64,000 bases of DNA, taken from assembly GCF_002754475.1 (NCBI RefSeq), contig NZ_PEFL01000002.1, forward strand, positions 496,001-560,000. The letters run 5' to 3'. Origin of the DNA: Comamonas sp. 26. GTDB taxonomy: Bacteria; Pseudomonadota; Gammaproteobacteria; Burkholderiales; Burkholderiaceae_C. Both the position numbers and the translations under genes were made by a program. The notes beneath the pieces are model-generated. The model searched no databases. It had not been told where the DNA came from and saw only the letters and a list, made by a program, of their open reading frames with translations. Positions 57,256-64,000 of the stretch are shown in pieces; position 1 is the first letter of the stretch; every line of letters begins with the position of its first letter.

Positions 57256-57879
57256 TTACAGAGCACCCTTGGTCGATGGAATCACGCCCGCCATGCGCTC
57301 ATCATGCTCCAGCGCAAAGCGCACGGCGCGAGCGAAAGCCTTGAAGATGGTCTCGCACTGGTGATGGGCATTGAAGCCCTTCAAATTATCGATGTGCAGC
57401 GTAACGCCCGCGTGGTTCACAAAGCCCTGGAAGAACTCATACACCAGCTGTGTGTCGAGCTGACCAATGCTGCCGGAGGTGAACTTCACATCCATGTGCA
57501 GGCTGGGGCGGCCCGAGAAGTCGATGACGACGCGCGAGAGCGCCTCGTCCAGGGGCACATAGGCGTGACCGTAGCGGCGAATGCCTTTTTTATCGCCAAT
57601 GGCTTTGGCAAAAGCCTGGCCCAGCGTGATGCCGATGTCTTCCACCGTGTGGTGGCCGTCGATGTGCAGGTCACCCTCGCATTCGATGTCCATGTCGATC
57701 AGGCCGTGGCGGGCAATCTGATCCAGCATGTGGTCGAGAAAACCGATGCCCGAGTTCAGGCTGGCCTTGCCCGTGCCGTCGAGGTTGACGCGCACCGCCA
57801 CGCGAGTTTCCGCCGTGTTGCGGGTGACTTCTGCCGTGCGGGGCAGCGGCGCTGCGGTGGAGGGAACGATATTGCTCAC
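57256..57879 (-). CDS. hisB: Imidazoleglycerol-phosphate dehydratase
   Basis: Converts IGP to imidazole-acetol phosphate using a two-manganese site. Monofunctional: 207 residues without a HisB phosphatase domain. Metal-ligand motifs [10 protein letters not shown] and [11 protein letters not shown] are present. The start overlaps the hisC stop by 4 bases (ATGA). Confidence 0.97.
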   Translation of the reverse strand: MSNIVPSTAAPLPRTAEVTRNTAETRVAVRVNLDGTGKASLNSGIGFLDHMLDQIARHGLIDMDIECEGDLHIDGHHTVEDIGITLGQAFAKAIGDKKGIRRYGHAYVPLDEALSRVVIDFSGRPSLHMDVKFTSGSIGQLDTQLVYEFFQGFVNHAGVTLHIDNLKGFNAHHQCETIFKAFARAVRFALEHDERMAGVIPSTKGAL

Positions 57880-58994
57880 AGGGATTCCTTCAATGCCGCC
57901 AACATCTGGGCGTTTTCTTCGCGGGTGCCTACGGTCAGGCGCAGGCAGTTATTCAGCAGTGGGTGCATGGCCGATACGTTTTTGACCAGCACGCCGCGTT
58001 GTTTCATCTCGGTTTGCGCTTTACCGGCATCGGCCACGCGCAGCAGCACCATATTGGCTTCAGACGGCCAGACTTTTTCTACACCTGTCATGGCGACCAG
58101 CGCATCGATCAGCGGCTGGCGTTCAGCGCGAATGGCGGCGGCTTGCTCGGCGTACAGCGATTCATGCTCCAGCGCAAAAATGGCCGTTTCGCAGTTCAGC
58201 ACGCTGATGTTGTAGGGCGGCCGCACCTTGTCCAGCTCGTTGACGATGGCGGATGGGCCAATCAGATAACCGAGGCGCGCACCGGCCAGACCAAACTTGC
58301 TGAGCGTGCGCATCAGCAGCACATGGGCGTTGCGTGCGGGGTCGGCCTTCATGCGGGTAACCCAACTGCGGCTGGCGAAGGGCTGATAGGCCTCGTCCAT
58401 GATGACCAAACCGCCAATTTGCGCCACGGCATCAATCACGGCCTGCACCTTGTCCTCGGCCCACAGCGTGGCCGTGGGGTTGTTGGGGTAGGCGATGTAG
58501 GTGATGGCGGGCTGGTGCTCGGCAATGGCGGCCTGCATGGCGGGCACATCAAGGTCGAAGTCTTCGGTCAGCTGCACGCCCACAAAGTCCAGACCCTGCA
58601 GCTTGGCAGACAGCGGGTACATCACAAAGCCGGGCATGGGTGCCAGCATCTTGGCGCGTGCATCGCTGCAAGGCTGGGCCGTGGCCAGCGCCAGCAGCGT
58701 GATGATTTCGTCCGAGCCATTGCCCAGCAGCACCGAGGTCCCCGCAGGCGCGCCAGCGTAATCGGCCAGCATTTTTTTCAGCACTTCCTGGCGCTCGCCG
58801 GGGTAGCGATTGATTTCGAGTGCGCCCAGATGCTCGCCCAGCTTCTTCTGCAGCTCCAGCGGCAGACGGTAGGGGTTCTCCATCGTGTCCATCTTCAGCA
58901 GGCCTTGCGCGGGCTGAATATGGTAGCCCTGCATGGCGCGCACATCGGCGCGAATGCGTTGCAGGGCCTTGGATTGGATGTCTTGAGCAGTCAT
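57876..58994 (-). CDS. hisC: Histidinol-phosphate aminotransferase
   Basis: PLP enzyme that transfers an amino group from glutamate to imidazole-acetol phosphate. The 372 residues contain [12 protein letters not shown] (phosphate-binding), [10 protein letters not shown] and the lysine site motif [14 protein letters not shown]. The ATG at 58994 is taken; the frame reaches 42 bases further up but that part starts in the intergenic DNA after the PIN gene. Its stop overlaps hisB. The upstream neighbour is a PIN-domain gene, 59 bases away, with no terminator seen. Confidence 0.96.
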   Translation of the reverse strand: MTAQDIQSKALQRIRADVRAMQGYHIQPAQGLLKMDTMENPYRLPLELQKKLGEHLGALEINRYPGERQEVLKKMLADYAGAPAGTSVLLGNGSDEIITLLALATAQPCSDARAKMLAPMPGFVMYPLSAKLQGLDFVGVQLTEDFDLDVPAMQAAIAEHQPAITYIAYPNNPTATLWAEDKVQAVIDAVAQIGGLVIMDEAYQPFASRSWVTRMKADPARNAHVLLMRTLSKFGLAGARLGYLIGPSAIVNELDKVRPPYNISVLNCETAIFALEHESLYAEQAAAIRAERQPLIDALVAMTGVEKVWPSEANMVLLRVADAGKAQTEMKQRGVLVKNVSAMHPLLNNCLRLTVGTREENAQMLAALKESL

Positions 58995-59053
58995 GGGATT
59001 CACTCTTTCACACAGGGCTTGCGTTGGCCAATGCAATCATGCATTTCAGGCAC

Positions 59054-59494
59054 TCAAGCCTCAAGATTCGGATTAGCCGCTTGCTGCAGCGGGTGCAGCA
59101 CCGTCACGCCGCCAAACTCTGCGCCGTGGGGCAGGTACAGGCTCAGCATCTGGTTGCAACCGCTGTGCTGGGCACAGGCCACAGCCAGACAATCGCCAAA
59201 GTCCAGCGCGTGGCGGGCTTGCACAGCCCAAGCGGTTTCCAGCGTGGCGGCGTCGGTTTTCCAGGGCGTCCAGGTCTGATAGCGGCGAATGGCGGCGCGG
59301 GCATCGCCCTGCGGCATAGGCACAGCGGCGGTCGTGGCCTGGTCATAAAACTCAACCAGCGCCTGATTGCTGGTGCGGCCGCTGCGGCTGCGCCACAGCA
59401 AATCCAGCCATTCCAGCGTGGCGGCGTACAGATCGCCACCGGCAGCATCTTCCGCCGCAATCAGCACGGAGGTATCAACAAAAACGGGGTTCAT
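59054..59494 (-). CDS. PIN-domain toxin-like ribonuclease (VapC-type)
   Basis: A 146-residue PIN-domain protein, in family members a metal-dependent RNase. The acidic residues are D7 (VFVDTSV), E48 (NQALVEFYD), and D98/D101 (ALDFGDCLAVA). The start overlaps the antitoxin gene by 4 bases (ATGA). The pair stands as a type II toxin-antitoxin module. Direct toxicity is inferred from the family only. Downstream comes hisC. Confidence 0.85.
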   Translation of the reverse strand: MNPVFVDTSVLIAAEDAAGGDLYAATLEWLDLLWRSRSGRTSNQALVEFYDQATTAAVPMPQGDARAAIRRYQTWTPWKTDAATLETAWAVQARHALDFGDCLAVACAQHSGCNQMLSLYLPHGAEFGGVTVLHPLQQAANPNLEA

Positions 59495-59766
59495 GGAGCC
59501 ACCCCAGCTTGAATATTATTTGAGCCTGTAGCGCGCGTGCTGCTTGCGCTACGCGCTATGAGTTTTGCAGGCTCGGTAGCGCTTTGGTTCCAGCTGCGCT
59601 CATCCGTGCGCCATGCCAGATAGGCACGCTCATAGGCGTCCTCGCGCTGCATCATCTCGGCCATGAAGTCACCCAGCATGCGCGAGACACTGCTGCCGCG
59701 CCGCGCCGCTTCAATGCGGGCCCAGTCAAGCACGCTGTCTTCGACGGTGATGGTGACGTTCTTCAT
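59491..59766 (-). CDS. Ribbon-helix-helix antitoxin-like protein
   Basis: A 91-residue protein; residues 1-45 (MKNVTITVEDSVLDWARIEAA, RRGSSVSRMLGDFMAEMM) have the ribbon-helix-helix pattern of DNA-binding antitoxins, followed by a helical linker that should bind the PIN protein. The final 20 or so residues (ARSASSTRATGSNN) are encoded by a palindromic repeat of the intergenic family, so the tail may be a late addition. A pair of identical palindromes lies 14 bases upstream and is probably its operator. Confidence 0.8.
   Translation of the reverse strand: MKNVTITVEDSVLDWARIEAARRGSSVSRMLGDFMAEMMQREDAYERAYLAWRTDERSWNQSATEPAKLIARSASSTRATGSNNIQAGVAP
59521..59560. repeat. Palindromic repeat of the ATAGC/AGCGC family inside the antitoxin gene
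   Basis: TAGCGCG (59529-59535) and CGCGCTA (59552-59558) are complementary; on the minus strand the middle reads AGCGCAAGCAGC, also present in the copy at 32361-32410. It lies wholly within the antitoxin coding frame, near its end. Confidence 0.5.
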
Positions 59767-59779
59767 GGCTTGAATGTTA

Positions 59780-59808
59780 CACGAAATTCGTGCAGCACGA
59801 AATTCGTG
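59780..59808. promoter_or_regulatory. Tandem palindromic operator of the toxin-antitoxin pair
   Basis: Two identical 13-base near-palindromes, CACGAAATTCGTG, at 59780-59792 and 59796-59808 with a 3-base spacer (16-base repeat). They are 14 bases upstream of the antitoxin start, in the expected promoter. This fits autoregulation by a ribbon-helix-helix antitoxin. Confidence 0.7.
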
Positions 59809-59824
59809 TTGATCAACATAGCCA

Positions 59825-61255
59825 TCAACTACGCATGGAACAGGCTATCGCCCCCACTTGTCGCAAGGCCTGCAGATGCTGCGGCGTCCAGTCTCCCCCC
59901 AGACCCAAGCGTATTCCTTGCTTGAAGCGCCCTGCAGCGCCAAACAACGCACCGGGTGCTATCAGAATCTGCTGCGCCAGGCAAGCTTGATGCAAGGCCG
60001 CAGCATCCAGCTGCGCGGGCAACTCCAACCACAGCAGCAGGCCTCCGGGTGGGTCGCTGACCCTCGTGCCTGCCGGAAAGCTCTGTGCAATCACCTGCCG
60101 TGCCTGCTCCATCCGCGCAGCAATGGCGGCGCGCAGCTGACGCATGGCGGCGTGGTGACCGGCCTGCGAGATCAGGTCGGCCAGCGCCAGCTCCAGCACT
60201 GCCGACTGGCCGCCAGCCTGCATCTCTTTGATGTGGCGCAGCCTGTCCGTCCAGCGCCCCGCTTCCAGCCAACCCAGCCTCAGACCCGGCGCCAGCGTCT
60301 TGGAAAATGAATGGCAGAGCATGACCTGCCCCGTGCTGTCATAGGATTTGATGCTGCGGCGCATGGCATCGCCTTCGGCCAGATCGGCGTAGATGGCATC
60401 CTCAATCACAGGCAGGTCGTGCTGCACAGCCAATTGAACCAAGCGCTTGCGCTCGGCCTGAGGCATGCAACTGCCCAACGGATTACTGAGCGTGGGCACC
60501 AGCAGCAGCGCTTTGACGGGCTGGGTGTCCAGAGCCAGCTGCAGCGCATCCAGCGAAATGCCGTGGCGCGGGTGACAGGGAATTTCCAGCGCTTTCAGCT
60601 GCAAGGCCTGCAACACCTCGAGAAACGAGAAATGCGTAGGCGACTCCAGTGCCACCACATCACCGGGCTCGGTAACTGCGCGCAGACACAGGGCCACGCT
60701 GTCCATGCAGCCGCCAGTGATGAGAATGCGTTCTGGATCGAGACTGCAGCCCAGTCCCAGGGCATAACGCGCCAATGCACGCCGCGCTTCTTCATGCCCG
60801 TCCGAAGCGGGATAGGTGCACAGCAGGTGGCGGTGCGTTTGGACCGAGCGCGTGACAGCGCGGCGCACACGGTCGGGGTTGAGCAAATCAATGCCGGGGG
60901 TACCGCTGCTGAAGGACACCATGCCCTCGGGCTGCTCACGTCCCAGAACGCGCTGCCCCAGCCAGTCCAGCGAGACGGCCTGCGGGCGACGCATGGGCCG
61001 GGCAATCTTGGGCTCCGGCAGTTGCACAGCTCGCGGCGCAACAAAAAAACCGGAGCGTGGCCGCGCAGTGATCTGCTGTGCATCTTCCAGCCAGTGGTAG
61101 GCCTGCACCACCGTGGTCTGCGCCACCCCGTACTGCCGTGCCAACATGCGAACGGACGGCAGCTTTTCCCCATGTGACAGTGCCCCTTGTCGTATGGCCT
61201 GGCTCAGTCGCCCGGCGATCTGCAGGTAGCGCGGTGTGGATGCATCGAATTCCAT
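59825..61255 (-). CDS. MocR-type regulator: GntR DNA-binding domain fused to aminotransferase-like domain
   Basis: A 476-residue protein. Residues 1-70 are a GntR winged helix-turn-helix (YLQIAGRLSQAIRQG, LPSVRMLARQYGVAQTTVVQAY). From about 110 a class I/II aminotransferase fold follows, with ITGGCMDSVALCLRAV and the PLP-lysine motif HSFSKTLAPGLRLGW. MocR regulators bind PLP or PLP-linked amino compounds and act on nearby genes. Divergent from the DUF2917 gene across 155 bases. The regulated pathway is not evident; a PdxR-type role is possible. Confidence 0.85.
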   Translation of the reverse strand: MEFDASTPRYLQIAGRLSQAIRQGALSHGEKLPSVRMLARQYGVAQTTVVQAYHWLEDAQQITARPRSGFFVAPRAVQLPEPKIARPMRRPQAVSLDWLGQRVLGREQPEGMVSFSSGTPGIDLLNPDRVRRAVTRSVQTHRHLLCTYPASDGHEEARRALARYALGLGCSLDPERILITGGCMDSVALCLRAVTEPGDVVALESPTHFSFLEVLQALQLKALEIPCHPRHGISLDALQLALDTQPVKALLLVPTLSNPLGSCMPQAERKRLVQLAVQHDLPVIEDAIYADLAEGDAMRRSIKSYDSTGQVMLCHSFSKTLAPGLRLGWLEAGRWTDRLRHIKEMQAGGQSAVLELALADLISQAGHHAAMRQLRAAIAARMEQARQVIAQSFPAGTRVSDPPGGLLLWLELPAQLDAAALHQACLAQQILIAPGALFGAAGRFKQGIRLGLGGDWTPQHLQALRQVGAIACSMRS

Positions 61256-61266
61256 AGAGCGTCATT

Positions 61267-61351
61267 CTGTACTGCCTACATTCAAGCCATACAGCACAGA
61301 TGAATTGCAGTACAACCAGTACAGAAGGGCTGCAGCCCTCATCTGTACTCG
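61267..61351. promoter_or_regulatory. Candidate MocR binding sites between the two divergent genes
   Basis: CTGTACTG at 61267-61274, a CAGTACA-ACCAGTACAG direct pair at 61308-61325, and CTGTACTC at 61343-61350 share a GTAC core. Direct or inverted short repeats upstream of the gene are usual for MocR regulators. The sites fit that picture but no binding evidence exists. Confidence 0.4.
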
Positions 61352-61410
61352 TTCACATTCTGCCGCGCTGTGGTTGGTGAAATGCCTGCTCATTTTGCAC
61401 AGTCAGGGGC

Positions 61411-61722
61411 ATGCACTCAGCCCTTACTCCCAAGCCCTGGAACACCTTGCCTCTACCCGCTTCCGCAGCGGTGCGGACGCTGCACATCCACGCCGGCCAA
61501 AGCCTCTGGTTGCAGACGCAGAGCGGCATCGTCTGGCTGACCTGTGAAGGCCAACTGGCAGATAGCTTTCTGCACCCCGGCCAATCACTGCGCATTGCCG
61601 GGCCTGCCAAGCTACACCTCGGGGCCCAAGGATCACAAAAATCTCAGGGTGCCAGCCTGCGCTGGTGCGATGCCGCTGTCGCGCCGCCACCAGCTCTTGC
61701 TGCATCTACGACACCAGCCTGA
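61411..61722 (+). CDS. DUF2917-like protein
   Basis: A 103-residue protein with the DUF2917 pattern: a beta-rich core with HIHAGQSLWLQTQSGIVWLTCEGQ and DSFLHPGQSLRIAG, and an alanine/proline-rich tail. This family is often encoded beside MocR-type or LysR-type regulators in betaproteobacteria. Function unknown; a cupin-like small barrel is likely from the sequence pattern. Divergent from the MocR-type gene, so likely its target. Confidence 0.65.
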   Translation: MHSALTPKPWNTLPLPASAAVRTLHIHAGQSLWLQTQSGIVWLTCEGQLADSFLHPGQSLRIAGPAKLHLGAQGSQKSQGASLRWCDAAVAPPPALAASTTPA

Positions 61723-61779
61723 CGCTGCCGGCAGAAAAGGCTCGATAAGGTCGAGTCTCTGGCAGGAACGCCACGCACC

Positions 61780-62658
61780 TTAGCGTCGGTACTGCGGTGG
61801 CGGTGCGTACTGACGGCCATCGGCCGGGAAGGCGCTGGGGTCACGCGGATCACGCAGCTCCACCTCTGGCGCACGGCGACGAGGCAGATCGGGGTCGCGT
61901 TCATCCAGTCGCACCTCAAACAGCGCCGTGCCAATCACGCCCACATTGCGGGCATCCCCCGCTGGTGTGTTGTTGGCATACGCACGCCCCTTAGCCGAGA
62001 AGCGAAAGGCGGCTACTTCGCGGTCACTCTTGCGAAAGCCGTCAATTACCAAGCGCTCACCGGGGCGCAGCAAATAGCCTGCGCTCTGAATGCTGCCGGG
62101 CTGACCGCTCAGCACATCCAGCCCGTCCACGGTGGCGACGACTTCGTAATAGCGTTTGCTGCGGTTGGTGTAGACCAGCTCATAACGCTCCCCGTTGCGT
62201 CCGGCCACATGAAAATCCTTGGCGCCACGGCTGGAGAAAATGCGCAGCGCAGCACCATTGCCGCCTAGCAGCTGCAGCTCCACATCACCATCGGCCAGCA
62301 ATGCATTGGTCTGCTGCTCCGCATCACGACCCAGCGCACGGCGAATGCTGTCTTCATCCGAATAGCGCATTTGCCCCATGTCCAGCGGGCGATCTGGCGT
62401 CAGCCGTGATGCCTGCACCGCCTTGGTGACCGACTCGCGCCCCTCGCCCCATTGCGTACCCAAGGTGGACTGTGCCTTGGCTGCTTGTGGCGCAGCTATA
62501 GGGGCACTGGAGGTCTCGGCCATTACAGCGGTCTGGCTGCCACTATGGTTTCCCTCGCTCGGAGGCGGCATGCTGCAAGCCGCCAGACCCGCTGCCACCA
62601 ACAACCCCATCAGCGAACGCCACCAGCGCACACGCCACATTGCCATATTTGAACCCAT
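61780..62658 (-). CDS. Predicted lipoprotein of unknown function
   Basis: A 292-residue secreted protein. Start ATG at 62658 (MGSNMAMWRVRWWRSLMG) has AGGAG upstream; the lipobox LLVAAGLAAC gives the lipidated cysteine. After a low-complexity stretch rich in S, A and Q (to about residue 80), a folded domain with ERYELVYTNRSKRYYEVVATVDGLDVLSGQPGSI follows. The C-terminus is rich in P, R and D. I do not recognise a named domain. It lies between the DUF2917 gene and hisD, separated from hisD by a terminator. Confidence 0.6.
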   Translation of the reverse strand: MGSNMAMWRVRWWRSLMGLLVAAGLAACSMPPPSEGNHSGSQTAVMAETSSAPIAAPQAAKAQSTLGTQWGEGRESVTKAVQASRLTPDRPLDMGQMRYSDEDSIRRALGRDAEQQTNALLADGDVELQLLGGNGAALRIFSSRGAKDFHVAGRNGERYELVYTNRSKRYYEVVATVDGLDVLSGQPGSIQSAGYLLRPGERLVIDGFRKSDREVAAFRFSAKGRAYANNTPAGDARNVGVIGTALFEVRLDERDPDLPRRRAPEVELRDPRDPSAFPADGRQYAPPPQYRR

Positions 62659-62780
62659 GAACTCGCTCCTTGCTTTTGGATGAATGCCCGCCAGTGTCGC
62701 TGCAAAGCCCACAGACATGAGTCATCCAACACCTTGAAAGCCACTCTGACACTTCAAACTGCAAACGATGGACACAAAAA

Positions 62781-62802
62781 AGCCGCGTTCTGTGACGCGG
62801 CT
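62781..62802 (-). terminator. Terminator after hisD
   Basis: AGCCGCGT pairs with ACGCGGCT over 8 bp with a 6-base loop; the minus strand continues TTTTTTGTG. It ends the transcript that contains hisD. Confidence 0.85.
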
Positions 62803-62824
62803 GGGTTCGGGGGCTGAAACGGCT

Positions 62825-64000
62825 TTACTTCAGGCGCATCTCAGCCGCACGGGCGTGACCCTGCAGGCCTTCACCATAGGCCAAGATCGCAGCCGTCTTG
62901 CCCAGCACCTGGGCACCGGCTTCGCTCACTTCAATGATGGAGCTGCGCTTTTGGAAGTCGTACACACCCAAAGGCGACGAGAAGCGCGCCGTGCCGCTGG
63001 TGGGCAACACGTGGTTTGGGCCTGCGCAGTAGTCGCCCAACGACTCAGACGTGTACGCGCCCAAGAAGATCGCACCGGCGTGCTTGAGCGAAGGCTCCCA
63101 GCGGTGCGGGTCACGGCTAGAGACCTCCAGATGCTCAGGCGCAATCCGATTGCTGATGGCGCAGGCCTCTTCCATGTCACGCGTCAAGATCAGCGCACCA
63201 CGGTCGTTCAGGCTCTTGGCGATGATGGCCTTGCGGGGCATCTCTGGCAGCAGGCGATCAATTTCGCGCTGCACGGCGTCGATATAGGCGGCGTCGGGGC
63301 ACAACAGAATGGACTGTGCCAGTTCATCGTGCTCGGCCTGACTGAACAGGTCCATGGCCACCCATTCCGGCGGCGTGGTGCCATCGGCCAGCACCAGAAT
63401 TTCAGAGGGGCCAGCAATCATGTCGATGCCGACGACACCGAACACACGCTTTTTGGCGCTGGCGACGTAGGCATTGCCGGGGCCGGTGATTTTGTCCACC
63501 TTAGGCACGGTGGCCGTGCCATAAGCCAGCGCGGCTACCGCCTGCGCACCACCAATGGTGAAGGCACGCGTTACGCCAGCCACGTATGCAGCAGCCAGCA
63601 CCAGCGGGTTCTTTTCACCCTTGGGCGTGGGCACGACCATGATGATCTCGGGCACGCCGGCCACATGGGCGGGGATGGCGTTCATCAGCACGCTGCTGGG
63701 ATAGGCTGCCTTGCCGCCTGGCACGTAGATGCCTACGCGGTCCAGTGGCGTGACTTTCTGGCCCAGCAAGGTGCCGTCTTCGTCGCGGTAGCTCCAGCTT
63801 TCACCGTTGGCTTTTTTCTGGGCCTCGTGGTAGCTGCGCACACGGCTGGCGGCCGCTTCCAGCGCTTCGCGCTGCTCGGTGGGCAGGCTGTCGAAAGCAG
63901 CTTTCAGCTCTTGCTTGGTCAGCTCCAGAGCGCTCATGGATTCAGCGGTCAACGCGTCAAAGCGGGCCGTGTACTCCAGCACGGCGGCATCGCCGCGCTT
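62825..64000 (-). CDS. hisD: Histidinol dehydrogenase (5' end beyond the window)
   Basis: Last two steps of histidine synthesis: NAD-dependent oxidation of histidinol to histidine. The frame is open to base 64000, so the gene starts outside; about 391 residues are visible of a usual 430 or more. Seen: [44 protein letters not shown] and the catalytic IAPEHLE with zinc ligands. The remaining his genes hisG and upstream are not in the window. Confidence 0.95.
   Translation of the reverse strand, partial: KRGDAAVLEYTARFDALTAESMSALELTKQELKAAFDSLPTEQREALEAAASRVRSYHEAQKKANGESWSYRDEDGTLLGQKVTPLDRVGIYVPGGKAAYPSSVLMNAIPAHVAGVPEIIMVVPTPKGEKNPLVLAAAYVAGVTRAFTIGGAQAVAALAYGTATVPKVDKITGPGNAYVASAKKRVFGVVGIDMIAGPSEILVLADGTTPPEWVAMDLFSQAEHDELAQSILLCPDAAYIDAVQREIDRLLPEMPRKAIIAKSLNDRGALILTRDMEEACAISNRIAPEHLEVSSRDPHRWEPSLKHAGAIFLGAYTSESLGDYCAGPNHVLPTSGTARFSSPLGVYDFQKRSSIIEVSEAGAQVLGKTAAILAYGEGLQGHARAAEMRLK

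Noticed and set aside
57963..59279. Long open frame opposite hisC and the PIN gene
   Set aside because: Crosses two supported minus-strand genes; no motif and composition typical of a shadow frame.
59780..59808. Two short repeats as the start of a CRISPR array
   Set aside because: Only two units with a 3-base spacer; they are palindromic and fit an operator.

Overview
The window reads as chromosomal DNA of a betaproteobacterium of the family Comamonadaceae, most likely Comamonas or a close relative. The basis is gene order (secA-argJ-ATPase-mutT-yacG-zapD-coaE-pilD-pilC-pilB-ispB-rplU-rpmA-obg-proB-rppH-proS, petABC-sspAB, HIT-tatABC-degS-like, his genes), protein style, and short intergenic palindromes. 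This is an inference from remembered gene order, not from a search. The DNA is almost fully coding, with no insertion sequence, rRNA, prophage or CRISPR array seen. One tRNA gene, tRNA-Thr(TGT), is present.

Layout. 1-6.1 kb: start of a membrane protein gene, then hemA, prfA, prmC, grxD, an RNase H-like gene and a CNNM/CorC-type membrane protein, all on +. 6.1-12.5 kb: lytic transglycosylase, proS, (rppH on +), proB, obg, rpmA, rplU. 12.6-19.5 kb on +: ispB, the pilus assembly set pilB-pilC-pilD, coaE, zapD, yacG. 19.6-25.5 kb on -: mutT, a DUF815-type ATPase, argJ, secA. 25.8-31.2 kb: DciA-like gene, tRNA-Thr, sspB, sspA, cytochrome bc1 (petC, petB, petA), mscL. 31.2-42 kb: pdxA-like gene, NIF3-family gene, MFS transporter, DegS-like protease, tatC, tatB, tatA, HIT protein, patatin-like protein, a small membrane protein, hisE, hisI, hisF.

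42.2-54.8 kb holds the clearest accessory system: a complete seven-gene pelABCDEFG locus for the cationic exopolysaccharide Pel. All seven genes are on +, mostly overlapping or closely spaced, and closed by a strong terminator. It sits between hisF and hisA, which lie on -, so it splits the histidine pathway genes. A hexose-6-phosphate mutarotase-like gene follows, then hisA, hisH, hisB and hisC. A ribbon-helix-helix/PIN toxin-antitoxin pair, a MocR-type regulator, a divergent DUF2917 gene and a lipoprotein gene separate hisC from hisD, which runs off the right edge. Eight his genes are visible (hisE, I, F, A, H, B, C, D) in three blocks on one strand.

How parts work together. PelF with the PelD/PelE/PelG membrane complex would make and export the polymer. 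PelA trims and deacetylates it in the periplasm, and PelB/PelC pass it through the outer membrane. PelD carries an RxxD motif where the cyclic-di-GMP inhibitory-type site is expected. TatABC would export folded proteins; the transglycosylase here has a twin-arginine-like signal.

Two families of short palindromic repeats stand out. One (three copies) starts directly at the stop codons of argJ, secA and the patatin-like gene. The other (seven copies in gaps, plus one forming the tail of the antitoxin gene) carries motifs such as ATAGC and AGCGC and lies mostly in gaps between co-directional genes. The toxin-antitoxin pair has a very clean tandem palindromic operator. Start codons were moved from the longest frame where a ribosome-binding site, overlap or family length supports it; each case is noted.
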